A stretch of DNA of 64,000 bases from Reclinomonas americana ATCC 50394 (lineage: Eukaryota; Jakobida; Jakobea; Jakobida). The notes under the pieces were generated by a model. It made no database searches. It saw only the letters and a program-made list of their open reading frames with translations, and had not been told where the DNA came from. Within the stretch, counting starts at the first letter, position 1. Each line of letters begins with the position of its first letter. The position numbers and the translations under genes are program-made. Location: assembly GCA_048213135.1 (NCBI GenBank), contig PS015009.1, positions 1,364,001-1,428,000 of the forward strand. The letters run 5' to 3'. Below, in pieces: positions 7,733-16,497 of this stretch.

Positions 7733-8959
7733 ACAAAACAAAACAATAAAAGGCGGGGGAATTTTTGTAAACTGGAGCAGTAAAAAAGTTACGGCGATGA
7801 CGCCGATATTGAAAAAGCTAACCGCATTCCAGGAAATAATGGAAACATCTTTCAGGAGGAAAAGAATGGCCGCCAGCATAATACCGACCACGGCCGCGTT
7901 GATGCCTTCTAGCGAACGGTAGACGACGACGAATTTTTTAAGCAATTGCCATACAGGGAAAAAGAAAAGAACAAGTAAAGCGCTCGGCAAAAAAATAGCG
8001 ATGGACCCAATTACGCATCCCAGTAATTGCATACTCTTCCCTCCTTTTTTCAGCGCGATGCCCCCGGTGAAAGAAGCAATTGAAAAAACAGGACCGGGTA
8101 TAGCCCGGACGATTCCGGCGCCGGTGAGCAGTTCGTTTCTTTCAATTTTGATCATATCCGGGTTCTTCTCCCGGATACGGGGTTGTGCGGGCCGAACCAC
8201 GTACTGGTCCAGCATTAACGGTATCAGCACATCACCACCGCCAAAAACAAAACTTCCGAAACGATAAAAATTCTCAAACAGGTTAAAGGGTTTTTTATTT
8301 TCCCAGTTCTGCTTCCGCGCTGTTTCACTTAGAAATCCTGCCACTATAAATATTAAAACAAATAACCATATATTAGTCCACCTGATCTGCCTGGGCCTGA
8401 TCACTTCTTTTTCCGGGATCCTCTTATTACTAAAATTAGTAGCTATACCCCCGAGTACAATCAGCGAAGGAAATACCCAGGGCGTTTTAAAAAGAAAATA
8501 AGTCACCAGCAGGGCTACAGCCATAATCACTTTGGTAATGATATTGGTGATCGATAATTGGTAAGCTCTTGCAGCCGCATAAGCCAGGAACCCGATGGCC
8601 ATGGGTTGAATGAACTGGAAAATATTGGTATTCAATTTTTCGCTTCCCATACCCGCCACCAAAAAAGAAAGTGCTCCCATTAAAGTGCATGCGGGCAGTA
8701 TCCATATAATAAGCGTGATAACTGCAAGCGGAACTCCTCCGCGTTTGTAACCTATTAGTGTAAGCGTTTGGGAAGAAGAAGCGCCGGGCAGCAGCTGGCA
8801 GAACGAGATGTATTCCATCAGTTCTTCTTTCGTGATATCCCGCCGCCGGTCAACAAAAGTTTTCATCACCATGCCGGTATGTCCCTGCGGGCCGCCGAAA
8901 GCCGTGATACTGTGCAAGAAGACTGCTTTTAGGAATGGTATGTGTCGAAGCAACGTCAA
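7709..8959 (-). CDS. chrA: Chromate transporter (CHR family, ChrA-like)
   Basis: This 416-residue membrane protein has the duplicated CHR-family design. The N-terminal half holds [12 protein letters not shown] and [24 protein letters not shown], and the C-terminal half holds [14 protein letters not shown] and [25 protein letters not shown]. About ten hydrophobic segments are visible. CHR proteins export chromate or may exchange related oxyanions; the physiological substrate here is unknown. The reading frame opens with TTG at 8959, since no ATG lies near the conserved N-terminus. It converges on nadD with a 24-bp overlap. Confidence 0.88.
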   Translation of the reverse strand: MTLLRHIPFLKAVFLHSITAFGGPQGHTGMVMKTFVDRRRDITKEELMEYISFCQLLPGASSSQTLTLIGYKRGGVPLAVITLIIWILPACTLMGALSFLVAGMGSEKLNTNIFQFIQPMAIGFLAYAAARAYQLSITNIITKVIMAVALLVTYFLFKTPWVFPSLIVLGGIATNFSNKRIPEKEVIRPRQIRWTNIWLFVLIFIVAGFLSETARKQNWENKKPFNLFENFYRFGSFVFGGGDVLIPLMLDQYVVRPAQPRIREKNPDMIKIERNELLTGAGIVRAIPGPVFSIASFTGGIALKKGGKSMQLLGCVIGSIAIFLPSALLVLFFFPVWQLLKKFVVVYRSLEGINAAVVGIMLAAILFLLKDVSIISWNAVSFFNIGVIAVTFLLLQFTKIPPPFIVLFCLLLGWLF

Positions 8960-8979
8960 AGCCTTGCTAAATTATAATA

Positions 8980-9009
8980 AAAAAAGCGATTTCATAAGAA
9001 ATCGCTTTT
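8980..9009 (-). terminator. Intrinsic terminator of the 9032-9487 lipoprotein gene
   Basis: AAAAAGCGATTTC and GAAATCGCTTTTA form a perfect 12-13 bp stem around ATAA. On the minus strand a T-run follows the stem, just downstream of the lipoprotein gene. Confidence 0.8.
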
Positions 9010-9031
9010 ATCGTGAAGGGCTGATGTACAC

Positions 9032-9487
9032 TTACTTATACTCCAGTTTGAAGCCCTTGTCTTTCGCGAATTTTCGCTGCTGCTCCAGTACCTCGTTGTC
9101 GTAGGTATTGATCTTGGTAAGCAGTTGCTGTTGTTCTTCCTGCATTTTGGTAGCCGCTTCAGGTGTAACGGAGGCGTCTTCCAGTTTAACCGCAATCTCG
9201 TAAACCTGGCTCAGTGCTTTTATGTCATCCACCATAGCGCTTTTAAAAGCCTCTCCTCCTTTAACCGGTTCCACTTTTTCCAGCTCTGCCAATTTTTGTT
9301 TGATAAAATCATTGGCTTTGATCTTGTTCGCCTTTTGATCGGGACCTTTCATGATGGCCTGTGCCTCATTAATGATCTCTTTCTGAATGCCTACCAGTTT
9401 GTCATTAAAGTCTTTTGCTTTTTTGGTGTCGCAGGAGGCCAGCAGAAGGGTTACCGCAGACAAAAGCAGGATGGTGATTTTTTTCAT
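9032..9487 (-). CDS. Small helical lipoprotein of unknown function
   Basis: The 151-residue product has a short lipoprotein signal (MKKITILLLSAVTLLLASC) with the lipidated Cys at residue 19. The mature part is charged and helical, rich in Lys, Glu and Gln, with coiled-coil-like stretches (EAATKMQEEQQQLLTKI). No catalytic motif is recognised. The design fits small Bacteroidota periplasmic helical-bundle lipoproteins, but no family can be named with confidence. It follows the 2OG oxygenase gene by 28 bp on the same strand and has its own terminator. Confidence 0.75.
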   Translation of the reverse strand: MKKITILLLSAVTLLLASCDTKKAKDFNDKLVGIQKEIINEAQAIMKGPDQKANKIKANDFIKQKLAELEKVEPVKGGEAFKSAMVDDIKALSQVYEIAVKLEDASVTPEAATKMQEEQQQLLTKINTYDNEVLEQQRKFAKDKGFKLEYK

Positions 9488-9515
9488 TCGAGTTGATTTT
9501 TAGGTGTTGTTGATG

Positions 9516-10457
9516 TTATTTTTTTAACCCTATCTCTCTCAGCCTTTCGTCCAGGTACTCACCCGCGGTAGCATCATCATAAGCTTTCGGGTGTTCCGCG
9601 TCGATGCAGGTATCCAGGCAGCGAAGACTCATACTGCTTTTGGGATGGAGGAAGAACGGGATAGAGAAACGGGATGTATGCCACAACTCACGTGCCGGGT
9701 TTACCACACGGTGCGTGGTACTTCTCAGTTTATTGTTGGTGAAGCGCTGCAGCATATCGCCTACATTTACTACAATCTGCTCCGGAAGCGAAGTTACTCC
9801 TACCCATTCACCCTGCTTGGTGAGGATCTGTAAACCATCGGCTGAAGCACCTACCAGTAAGGTAATGAGGTTGATGTCCTCATGCTGTTCGGCCCTGATC
9901 GCACTTTTAGGTTCGTGTGTGATGGGCGGGTAATGTATGGCCCTCAGGATAGAGTTACCATTATACACATACTGGTCAAAATAATGCTCATCCAGTCCCA
10001 GGTACAGGGCAATGGCCTGCAACAGGGCGGTGCCGGATTTTTCAAAAGCCCGGTAAGCGTTGGCAAAAGTGGTATTAAAAGCCTCTACCTCATTGATACT
10101 CACATTCGGCGGGTATTCTTCTTCTTTATAATTATCCCTGGGTGTTTGCCCGTACTGGAAAAATTCCTTCAGATCTGGTGCGTCGCTGCCCTTGGCATGT
10201 TCTTTTCCGAAAGAAGTATAGCCCCTTTGCCCGGCCAGTTCTGGTATCTCGTAATGCTTTTTCTGCTCCAGCGGAAGAGAAAAGAATTGCTGAACATATT
10301 TATACAGGTCCCCGATCAGTTCATCGGGAACACCATGGTTTTTAACCGCTACAAAACCAACTTCTTCATAGGCTTTACCCAACTCCTGCACGAACGCGTT
10401 TTTACGTACCGGGTCGCCTGATAAAAATTCTGCTAAATCTACTGATGGAATGGCCAT
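9516..10457 (-). CDS. 2-oxoglutarate/Fe(II)-dependent oxygenase, isopenicillin N synthase-like
   Basis: This 313-residue protein has the full iron-binding triad of the double-stranded beta-helix oxygenases: H192 and D194 in AEQHEDINLITLL, and H249 in STTHRVVNP. It also has R263-x-S265 (SRFSIPFF), which binds the 2-oxoglutarate carboxylate. The N-terminal non-haem dioxygenase domain is present (GFVAVKNHGVPDE). This arrangement matches the IPNS-like superfamily, but the substrate cannot be read from sequence. It is divergent from the DUF3089 gene with only 38 bp between start codons. Confidence 0.9.
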   Translation of the reverse strand: MAIPSVDLAEFLSGDPVRKNAFVQELGKAYEEVGFVAVKNHGVPDELIGDLYKYVQQFFSLPLEQKKHYEIPELAGQRGYTSFGKEHAKGSDAPDLKEFFQYGQTPRDNYKEEEYPPNVSINEVEAFNTTFANAYRAFEKSGTALLQAIALYLGLDEHYFDQYVYNGNSILRAIHYPPITHEPKSAIRAEQHEDINLITLLVGASADGLQILTKQGEWVGVTSLPEQIVVNVGDMLQRFTNNKLRSTTHRVVNPARELWHTSRFSIPFFLHPKSSMSLRCLDTCIDAEHPKAYDDATAGEYLDERLREIGLKK

Positions 10458-10478
10458 ATTTTTTTTATTTAAGATGAA

Positions 10479-10492
10479 CGAATGTAGATTTG
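10479..10492. promoter_or_regulatory. Overlapping divergent -7 boxes
   Basis: On the minus strand TACATTCG (10486-10479) serves the oxygenase gene; on the plus strand TAGATTTG (10485-10492) serves the DUF3089 gene and ends 3 nt before its ATG. The two boxes share two base pairs, so polymerase can probably occupy only one direction at a time. Confidence 0.5.
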
Positions 10493-10495
10493 TTT

Positions 10496-11554
10496 ATGAA
10501 AATTTACAAAATATCTTTTTTATCCAATAACATCCGGAGCCTCATTTTGTTCTTTTTCTTTCCGGCCCTGCTGCAGTCCTGTTCCAATAAAAATTATTCT
10601 TCTCAATCGCAATACCAGTTCACCAATACAACAGCTGTACCCGATTACAGCCGTTTGCAGTATTGGGCAGCTCATCCGTGGAAAAAAGACCCGTCAGACA
10701 GTATACCCGCCCCGTTAAGAAATGGTCATGTGGCAGACAGTACAGTTGATGTGTTTTTTATTCATCCTACTACCCTCACTTCAAAAAATGATAACCGCTG
10801 GAATGCCGACATCAACGATGCCAAACTGAATGCCGAAACTGATTACTCCACCATATTATACCAGGCCAGTGTATTTAATGAGGATTGCCGCGTATTCGCT
10901 CCCCGTTACCGGCAGGCCAATCTCAAAGCTTTTTTTATTGAAGACAGTATAGCCGCTCCATATTTTGACATCGCGTACGAGGATGTGAAAAACGCGTTTG
11001 AATATTACCTGTCACATTACAATAGCGGAAGACCAATTATTATAGCTTCACACAGTCAGGGTACCCGGCATGCCGCCCGCCTGCTTAAGGAATATTTCGA
11101 GAACAAACTTTTATACAACAAACTGGTATGTGCCTATATTATTGGTATGCCCGTACCGGAAAATTATTTAACAGGTATTCCTGTTTGTGATGATCCCAAT
11201 AAAACCGGTTGCATCGTCAGCTGGCGTACTTTTAAATCGGGGTACGAAGGCCCGGATTATGTAACGAAAGAAAAAAATAAGATCGTAGTGGTGAACCCGC
11301 TTACCTGGACGACAACGGAAGCGTATGCGTCAGAAGATCTGAATAAAGGAGGTGTGCTTCGCCGCTTCAACCGGGTAATACCGGGAGTGGTATCCGCCCA
11401 GGTACATGGTAATATTCTCTGGACGAGTAAACCTGATATGCCGGGAAAAATACTACTGGTGCAAAAGAATTATCACATTGGTGATATCAACCTGTTTTAT
11501 GTCAACATCAGGGAAAATGTAAAAGCCCGTATCGCTGCTTTCTGGAAAAGATAA
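10496..11554 (+). CDS. DUF3089-family alpha/beta-hydrolase lipoprotein
   Basis: The 352-residue product begins with a hydrophobic signal ending in LLQSC, so it is probably a lipoprotein. The mature part has FFIHPTT near the start, the nucleophile elbow IASHSQGTRHAARLL, and late His-containing segments (SAQVHGNILW). These are features of the DUF3089 branch of alpha/beta hydrolases, where the Ser of SHSQG would be the nucleophile. The substrate is unknown; lipase- or esterase-like activity is inferred. The ATG at 10496 is chosen over a TTG two codons upstream because that TTG is part of the promoter box. Confidence 0.85.
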   Translation: MKIYKISFLSNNIRSLILFFFFPALLQSCSNKNYSSQSQYQFTNTTAVPDYSRLQYWAAHPWKKDPSDSIPAPLRNGHVADSTVDVFFIHPTTLTSKNDNRWNADINDAKLNAETDYSTILYQASVFNEDCRVFAPRYRQANLKAFFIEDSIAAPYFDIAYEDVKNAFEYYLSHYNSGRPIIIASHSQGTRHAARLLKEYFENKLLYNKLVCAYIIGMPVPENYLTGIPVCDDPNKTGCIVSWRTFKSGYEGPDYVTKEKNKIVVVNPLTWTTTEAYASEDLNKGGVLRRFNRVIPGVVSAQVHGNILWTSKPDMPGKILLVQKNYHIGDINLFYVNIRENVKARIAAFWKR

Positions 11555-11556
11555 AA

Positions 11557-12102
11557 TTACTTTCCGTGGGCCATCACAAAACTGTTGTTCGTGATCTGCT
11601 GACCGAGTTGCCAGAAACGGATACTGTCTGTTCCCTTGCGGCTGGTACTTTCCAGTGTAACTTTCATCCAGCCCTGGTCAGAGAATTTATCCCATTTTTT
11701 ATTCTTGTAGCGATATTGTGTAATGCGATAGTAAGTACTGTCGATGGTATAATTACCCGCCATCTCAATTTGTAACTTGCGGGTATTGGCCGGCGTATCT
11801 TTTCCTAATTCACTGAGCGGTTTATAAAAAAGTATGCCGGGGTGGTCTTCATCATCCAGGTAATTGAATGAACGGATATCCAGTTGGTTGTCTTTGTAAA
11901 ATGTGGCCTTGTAGTTGATGTTCTTCTCCAGTATTTTTTTTACCGTATCAATACTGTTCACGATCTCCACGTAGCAGGTATTCGATACATTCATTTTTTT
12001 ATCCTTATTACTATTGCTGCCTGTGCAACTGCTCAGCAGAATAGCTAAAAAAAAGACAGCCGGTAAAGGCATCCGTGAATGTGTTACTTTTTTATAATCC
12101 AT
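11557..12102 (-). CDS. Lipoprotein of unknown function
   Basis: The product is about 181 residues with a signal ending LAILLSSC (lipobox), then a polar spacer ([10 protein letters not shown]). The mature domain of about 150 residues is beta-rich with repeated Tyr and Trp ([17 protein letters not shown]) and no recognised motif. The ATG at 12102 overlaps the end of nadA by 11 bp, so translational coupling is likely. A second possible start ten codons later (MPLPAVFF) would still leave a usable signal. It converges on the DUF3089 gene with a 2-bp gap. Confidence 0.7.
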   Translation of the reverse strand: MDYKKVTHSRMPLPAVFFLAILLSSCTGSNSNKDKKMNVSNTCYVEIVNSIDTVKKILEKNINYKATFYKDNQLDIRSFNYLDDEDHPGILFYKPLSELGKDTPANTRKLQIEMAGNYTIDSTYYRITQYRYKNKKWDKFSDQGWMKVTLESTSRKGTDSIRFWQLGQQITNNSFVMAHGK

Positions 12103-13096
12103 AACGAGCGCTGATTTCAAGCATTTTATCGATGGGTTTCCGTGCAGCCAGTCTCAACTCTTCTTCCATCTGTAATTCAGGGGTTTCGTATTCCAGGCAC
12201 AAATATAACTTCTCCAGTGTATTCAGTTTCATGTGCGGGCAATCGTTACAGGCGCAGCTGTTATTAGGCGGTGCCGGGATGAAGGTTTTGCCGGGATTAC
12301 TTTTCTGCATCTGGTGAAGGATGCCTGTTTCCGTTACCACGATAAATTCTTTGGCATCATCCTTTGTAGCGAAGTTGAGCAGACCGGTGGTACTGCCAAT
12401 ATAATCAGCCAGTGCCAGTACCGGTGTTTCACATTCCGGGTGGGCGATCACTTTGGCCTGGGGATGGCGGATCTTCAGTTTGGTGATCTTTTCCACACTG
12501 AAAATTTCATGCACCATACAGGCACCGTTCCACAGCAGCATATTACGACCCGTCTTTTTGTTGATATAAGCCCCAAGGTTCTTGTCAGGTGCAAAAATGA
12601 TAGGTTGATCAGCCGGAAGACTTTCCACGATTTTTTCGGCATTAGAAGACGTACAGATGATATCGCTGAGCGCCTTCATACCTGCAGAGCAGTTGATGTA
12701 GGTGATCACCATATGATCGGGGTGTTTATCCCGGAACATTTTAAACAGTGCCGGCGGTGCGGAGTCGCTCAGTGAACAACCGGCTTTCAGGTCGGGCAGC
12801 AATACCTTTTTGGAAGGGTTCAGTATTTTGGCGGTTTCGGCCATAAAGTGAACACCGGCAAAAACAATAACGTCCGCATCAGTCTGTGCCGCCTTTTGGG
12901 CAAGGCCCAGGCTGTCGCCAATATAATCCGCCACATCCTGTATATCGGGCTCCTGGTAATAGTGCGCCAGGATGATCGCATTCTTTTCTTTTTTCAGTCT
13001 TTCAATTTCCGCGAAAAGATCCAGGCTGGGATCAATGTCAATATCCAGGAAGCCGGCGGCCTCAACGTGCTGTTTTGCCCTGTTAATATCTGCCAT
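12092..13096 (-). CDS. nadA: Quinolinate synthase NadA
   Basis: NadA condenses iminoaspartate with dihydroxyacetone phosphate to quinolinate using a 4Fe-4S cluster. The 334-residue protein has the three cysteine regions of the family: [15 protein letters not shown] (C107), WNGACMVHE (C193) and [17 protein letters not shown] (C281, C283, C286). It also has the [20 protein letters not shown] substrate segment. No nadB or nadC is adjacent. The start faces a 594-bp gene-free region that looks like a replication origin. Confidence 0.97.
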   Translation of the reverse strand: MADINRAKQHVEAAGFLDIDIDPSLDLFAEIERLKKEKNAIILAHYYQEPDIQDVADYIGDSLGLAQKAAQTDADVIVFAGVHFMAETAKILNPSKKVLLPDLKAGCSLSDSAPPALFKMFRDKHPDHMVITYINCSAGMKALSDIICTSSNAEKIVESLPADQPIIFAPDKNLGAYINKKTGRNMLLWNGACMVHEIFSVEKITKLKIRHPQAKVIAHPECETPVLALADYIGSTTGLLNFATKDDAKEFIVVTETGILHQMQKSNPGKTFIPAPPNNSCACNDCPHMKLNTLEKLYLCLEYETPELQMEEELRLAARKPIDKMLEISARYGL

Positions 13097-13690
13097 AATA
13101 ACTATTAATACTATTTATTTAAATAATCACCTATTACTATTAGGGGTGTGAATATGTGGAAAGAACAGGTGAATGTTATTTGCAAAATTAAAACCTTTAG
13201 CTTATTCACCTTCATCCACAAATAATTAACATCCAAATATTTGAATAGGTTCTGTTTTATCCTTTATCAACAGTGATTACAGCCACAGCTGCCTAATAAT
13301 TATGAACACCTGTTGATAATACCGGACGGGGAAACATTATTAAGCAATTGTTACGTACCCCCTGTGGACGAACCGGGGTATAAAATTGAATTATACACCC
13401 AACCCTCCCGGGCAACCCGCCCATGTGATAATCTGTTACCATTTTACCCCGGCTTTCCGGGCCCGGAAACGCGGTTTTTCAACAGCCAATTACCGTTATC
13501 CACATACCCGTGTTAAGAACCGCTGCGATCCTTTACCAGCGTAACAAATGAGGCTTTTTATTAAAATATGCCGGGGAAAGGCCTGTAAAACCCAGCGAAT
13601 ACGCAATTTTTGCCGGTTTTTCCGTTGGGTAATGTAATGGATTCACCCGGTTTCCCCTATTTTTGCCGTCCATTTTAACTCAAATCAGAT
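13097..13690. other. Candidate replication origin (oriC-like region)
   Basis: This 594-bp gap between divergent nadA and the PpiD-like gene holds no gene. Next to nadA is a very AT-rich stretch (13092-13145). A cluster of DnaA-box-like 9-mers follows: an exact TTATCCACA at 13496-13504; one-mismatch sites at 13155-13163 (complement), 13202-13210, 13212-13220, 13264-13272 and 13311-13319 (complement); and a two-mismatch site at 13363-13371 (complement). An AT-rich block beside clustered, both-strand DnaA boxes is the usual oriC design. dnaA itself is not in the window, which does not exclude an origin because Bacteroidota origins need not adjoin dnaA. Chance clustering is the main alternative. 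Confidence 0.5.
13658..13665 (+). promoter_or_regulatory. -7 promoter box of the PpiD-like gene
   Basis: TATTTTTG matches TAnnTTTG and lies 25 nt before the ATG at 13691, a conventional leader length. Confidence 0.5.
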
Positions 13691-15856
13691 ATGCAAATTA
13701 TCCAGAGTATTCGTGAAAAAGGCGCTGCAATAGTAATTGTGGTTATTGCGCTTAGCTTAATCGGCTTTATATTAATGGATGCCAAACAAGGTACAGGAAG
13801 AATGTTTGGCTCCCGCTCCTCTACAATCGGCAAAGTGGATGGCCGTTCTATAGAAGTGGATGAGTTCAACAAAAAAGTGCAAATGCAGGAACTGCAGGAG
13901 CAGCAACGCAACGGCGGACAAAAACCTACCGGTGCCCAGGCCGCCCAGATCAGGGAACAGGTTTGGAACCAGCTGGTTGCCGAAAACGTATTTTATGCCG
14001 AAGCGGATAAACTGGGTATCAACTTTACCGCCAAGGAATTGTCTGCTGTTCTTTCTTCAGATGATCCGGGCAACCCGCTCACCCAGGATAAAAATATGCT
14101 GGACCCTATGAGTGGTAAATTGGACCAGGCTAAAGTAGCCCAGGCACTTAATAATATTAAGAAACTGAAAGGAGAAGAAAAAGATTATGTAAACGCACAG
14201 GTGATAGAACCACAAAAACTCACCAGTATTTCTCAAAAATATTTCGCCCTGCTCAACGCCAGTGCTTACTATCCTTCCTGGATGGAAGAGAAAGACAATA
14301 AAGATAATGAGCAGTTCGCCACCATTTCTTATGTTAATATAGGATTTGGTGTAATCAGCGACAGCGCTGTTACCGTTTCTGATGCGGAAATTAGCGCTTA
14401 TGTTCAAAAACACAAATCGCTTTTCAAACAGGAAGCAGGCCGTACCATTTCTTATGTTACATTCAGCCAGCAGGCAGATGCCAGCGACAGCGCCCGCACC
14501 CTGGAAGCTGTAGCCTCCCTGAAAGAAAGCTTCAGCACAGAAACCAATACCCGTGCCTTCCTGGCCAGGAACAGTTCCGCGGTGGAATTTGACACCAACT
14601 ACCTGCCCAAATCAAGGATCAGGAGCACAATGGTGGATACACTTATCAAACAACCAACAGGCGTTGTATTCGGCCCCTATTTAGATGGCGCCAATTTTGC
14701 ACTGGCCAAAGTACTGGGTACCAAATCAATGCCCGACAGTGTTAAAGCCAGGCACATACTCGTTTCCGTAAGCGACCCGCAAAGTGGTCAGCAGATACTG
14801 CCCGACAGTACAGCTAAGAAAACTGCCGACAGCATCCTGAACGCGATTAAAGGCGGTGCCGATTTTGCAGCACTCGCTCAAAAATATAATACCGATGCCA
14901 CCAAAGAAAAAGGCGGCGACCTGGGTACTTTCGGTTATGGCGCCATGGTGCCTGAGTTCAACGATTTCTGCTTTAACAAACCTGTTGGCAGCCGCGACAT
15001 TGTAAGAACACAATTCGGCTACCATATAGTAGAGGTAGTGAGCCAGAAAGGTTCTTCACCCGCTTATAAAGTTGCCATCATGGCCAGGGAGATCCAACCC
15101 AGCGATGCCACCATCAACAAAGCCAACCTGGAAGCAACCAAACTGTCTGCCGAAAAAGATCCCAAATCTTTCGACGCTTATGTAGCTAAAGCCGGTCTTA
15201 AAAAAATCACCTCTTCTATCCTTATCAAAGAAAACGACGCGTCCATCGGCGATAAAACCATGACCATGATGGGACAAAGTCCTGCCATCTTCCAGGATGC
15301 CCGTGCCCTGGTACGCTGGTTGTATGAAGCTAAAAAAGGAGACGTGAGCGAACCTTTCAACATCGACCAGCAATTTGTGGTAGCTGTTGCAGACAATATT
15401 TATAAAGAAGGAACACAGGATGTTAAAACAGCAAGGCCAATGGCTGAAGCCGCAGTGCGCAACGAAAAGAAAACTGCCGAGATACTGAAAAAGCTGGGTA
15501 CTGCTCCTACACTGGAAGCCGCCGCCGCCGCTTACAACAAAACCGTACAAACAGCCGGTGAAGATTCCAGCATTACTTTCAATGCGCAGATCATCAACGG
15601 CATTGGCCCCGAACCCCTGCTGATAGGCGCCAGCTTCAATAAAGACTACCAGTCTAAAGTATCTGCCCCAATTGTAGGTAAACAGGGAATTTATGTGATC
15701 AAAGTGAACGGTATTTCACCCAAAACCGTACCGGCCGATCAACTGGCGCAGCAACGCACCACCAGGATCACCGCCCTAAAAAATCACCTGAATGCCTGGT
15801 TCAACGGCCTGAAAGAACAAGCCACCATTAAAGACAAACGTTCCGAATTCTTCTGA
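13691..15856 (+). CDS. ppiD: PpiD/SurA-like periplasmic peptidyl-prolyl isomerase
   Basis: This 721-residue foldase is anchored by one N-terminal membrane segment (about 11-31, GAAIVIVVIALSLIGFILMD). It then has a SurA_N-like chaperone region (about 40-200) and a parvulin rotamase domain around residues 350-455 (KARHILVSVSD, GADFAALAQKYNTD, GGDLGTFGYGAMVPEF, TQFGYHIVEV). A second, degenerate parvulin-like region and a C-terminal helical tail follow. This layout is that of PpiD, which assists folding of outer-membrane and secreted proteins at the periplasmic face. It is a single-gene unit with its own promoter and terminator. A second parvulin protein is encoded at 52356-54308. Confidence 0.9.
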   Translation: MQIIQSIREKGAAIVIVVIALSLIGFILMDAKQGTGRMFGSRSSTIGKVDGRSIEVDEFNKKVQMQELQEQQRNGGQKPTGAQAAQIREQVWNQLVAENVFYAEADKLGINFTAKELSAVLSSDDPGNPLTQDKNMLDPMSGKLDQAKVAQALNNIKKLKGEEKDYVNAQVIEPQKLTSISQKYFALLNASAYYPSWMEEKDNKDNEQFATISYVNIGFGVISDSAVTVSDAEISAYVQKHKSLFKQEAGRTISYVTFSQQADASDSARTLEAVASLKESFSTETNTRAFLARNSSAVEFDTNYLPKSRIRSTMVDTLIKQPTGVVFGPYLDGANFALAKVLGTKSMPDSVKARHILVSVSDPQSGQQILPDSTAKKTADSILNAIKGGADFAALAQKYNTDATKEKGGDLGTFGYGAMVPEFNDFCFNKPVGSRDIVRTQFGYHIVEVVSQKGSSPAYKVAIMAREIQPSDATINKANLEATKLSAEKDPKSFDAYVAKAGLKKITSSILIKENDASIGDKTMTMMGQSPAIFQDARALVRWLYEAKKGDVSEPFNIDQQFVVAVADNIYKEGTQDVKTARPMAEAAVRNEKKTAEILKKLGTAPTLEAAAAAYNKTVQTAGEDSSITFNAQIINGIGPEPLLIGASFNKDYQSKVSAPIVGKQGIYVIKVNGISPKTVPADQLAQQRTTRITALKNHLNAWFNGLKEQATIKDKRSEFF

Positions 15857-15878
15857 TCGGATCAATAATAAAGAGAAG

Positions 15879-15901
15879 CCCGGCCCGCAGCCGGGTTTTT
15901 T
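15879..15901 (+). terminator. Intrinsic terminator of the PpiD-like gene
   Basis: CCCGGC-ccgca-GCCGGG followed by six T. It starts 22 bp after the stop codon. Confidence 0.88.
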
Positions 15902-15960
15902 CTTGCCCCGATTTTCCGCTTTTCGCCAATTATGACCGGGCGGCAGGCCCGAATATTGAT

Positions 15961-15968
15961 TAATTTTG
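15961..15968 (+). promoter_or_regulatory. -7 promoter box of the DUF2480 gene
   Basis: TAATTTTG matches TAnnTTTG and ends 4 nt before the ATG at 15973, predicting a leaderless or near-leaderless mRNA. Confidence 0.55.
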
Positions 15969-15972
15969 CAGT

Positions 15973-16497
15973 ATGAGTGAAGAGATCATCAACAGGGTAT
16001 CGGAAAGCCTGCTTACCACCATTGACCTGGAGACTTACTATCCGTCCGGGGAAACGGCTGTTTTTGATATGAAGGATCACCTCTTTATGGGCCTGATCCT
16101 GAAAGAGAAAGATTTCAGGGAAGCACTGAAGCAACTGGATTTTTCCGTTTACCAGGATAAAAACGTTGCGCTGACCTGTTCTGCCGATGCCATTATACCC
16201 ATGTGGGCTTATATGCTGGCGGCCAGTTACCTGCAACCCGTCGCGAAGAACGTGATTTTTGGTAACGAGGATTTCCTGCACAAAACACTCTTCCTGCAAA
16301 ACCTTTCACAGATAGATCCTGAAGTGTACCGCGATAAAAGAGTGGTGATAAAAGGATGCGGCGATCTGCCCATTTCTGAAAGCGCTTACGTGGAAATTAC
16401 CCGCCTGCTCAGGCCGGTGGTAAAAAGCATCATGTACGGAGAACCCTGCAGTACGGTACCCATTTACAAACAACCACCTGCGCCCCGTCAGGTTTAG
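15973..16497 (+). CDS. DUF2480-family protein
   Basis: This 174-residue soluble protein lacks a signal peptide. It matches the Bacteroidota-specific DUF2480 pattern: an N-terminal TTIDLETYYPSGE, then FDMKDHLFMGLILKEKDFREAL, QDKNVALTCSADAIIPMWAYML and VVIKGCGDLPISESAYVEIT. Two conserved Cys (in LTCSAD and KGCGD) are candidates for structural or metal roles. Function is not established. Its 3' end overlaps the convergent corA gene by 4 bp. Confidence 0.85.
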   Translation: MSEEIINRVSESLLTTIDLETYYPSGETAVFDMKDHLFMGLILKEKDFREALKQLDFSVYQDKNVALTCSADAIIPMWAYMLAASYLQPVAKNVIFGNEDFLHKTLFLQNLSQIDPEVYRDKRVVIKGCGDLPISESAYVEITRLLRPVVKSIMYGEPCSTVPIYKQPPAPRQV

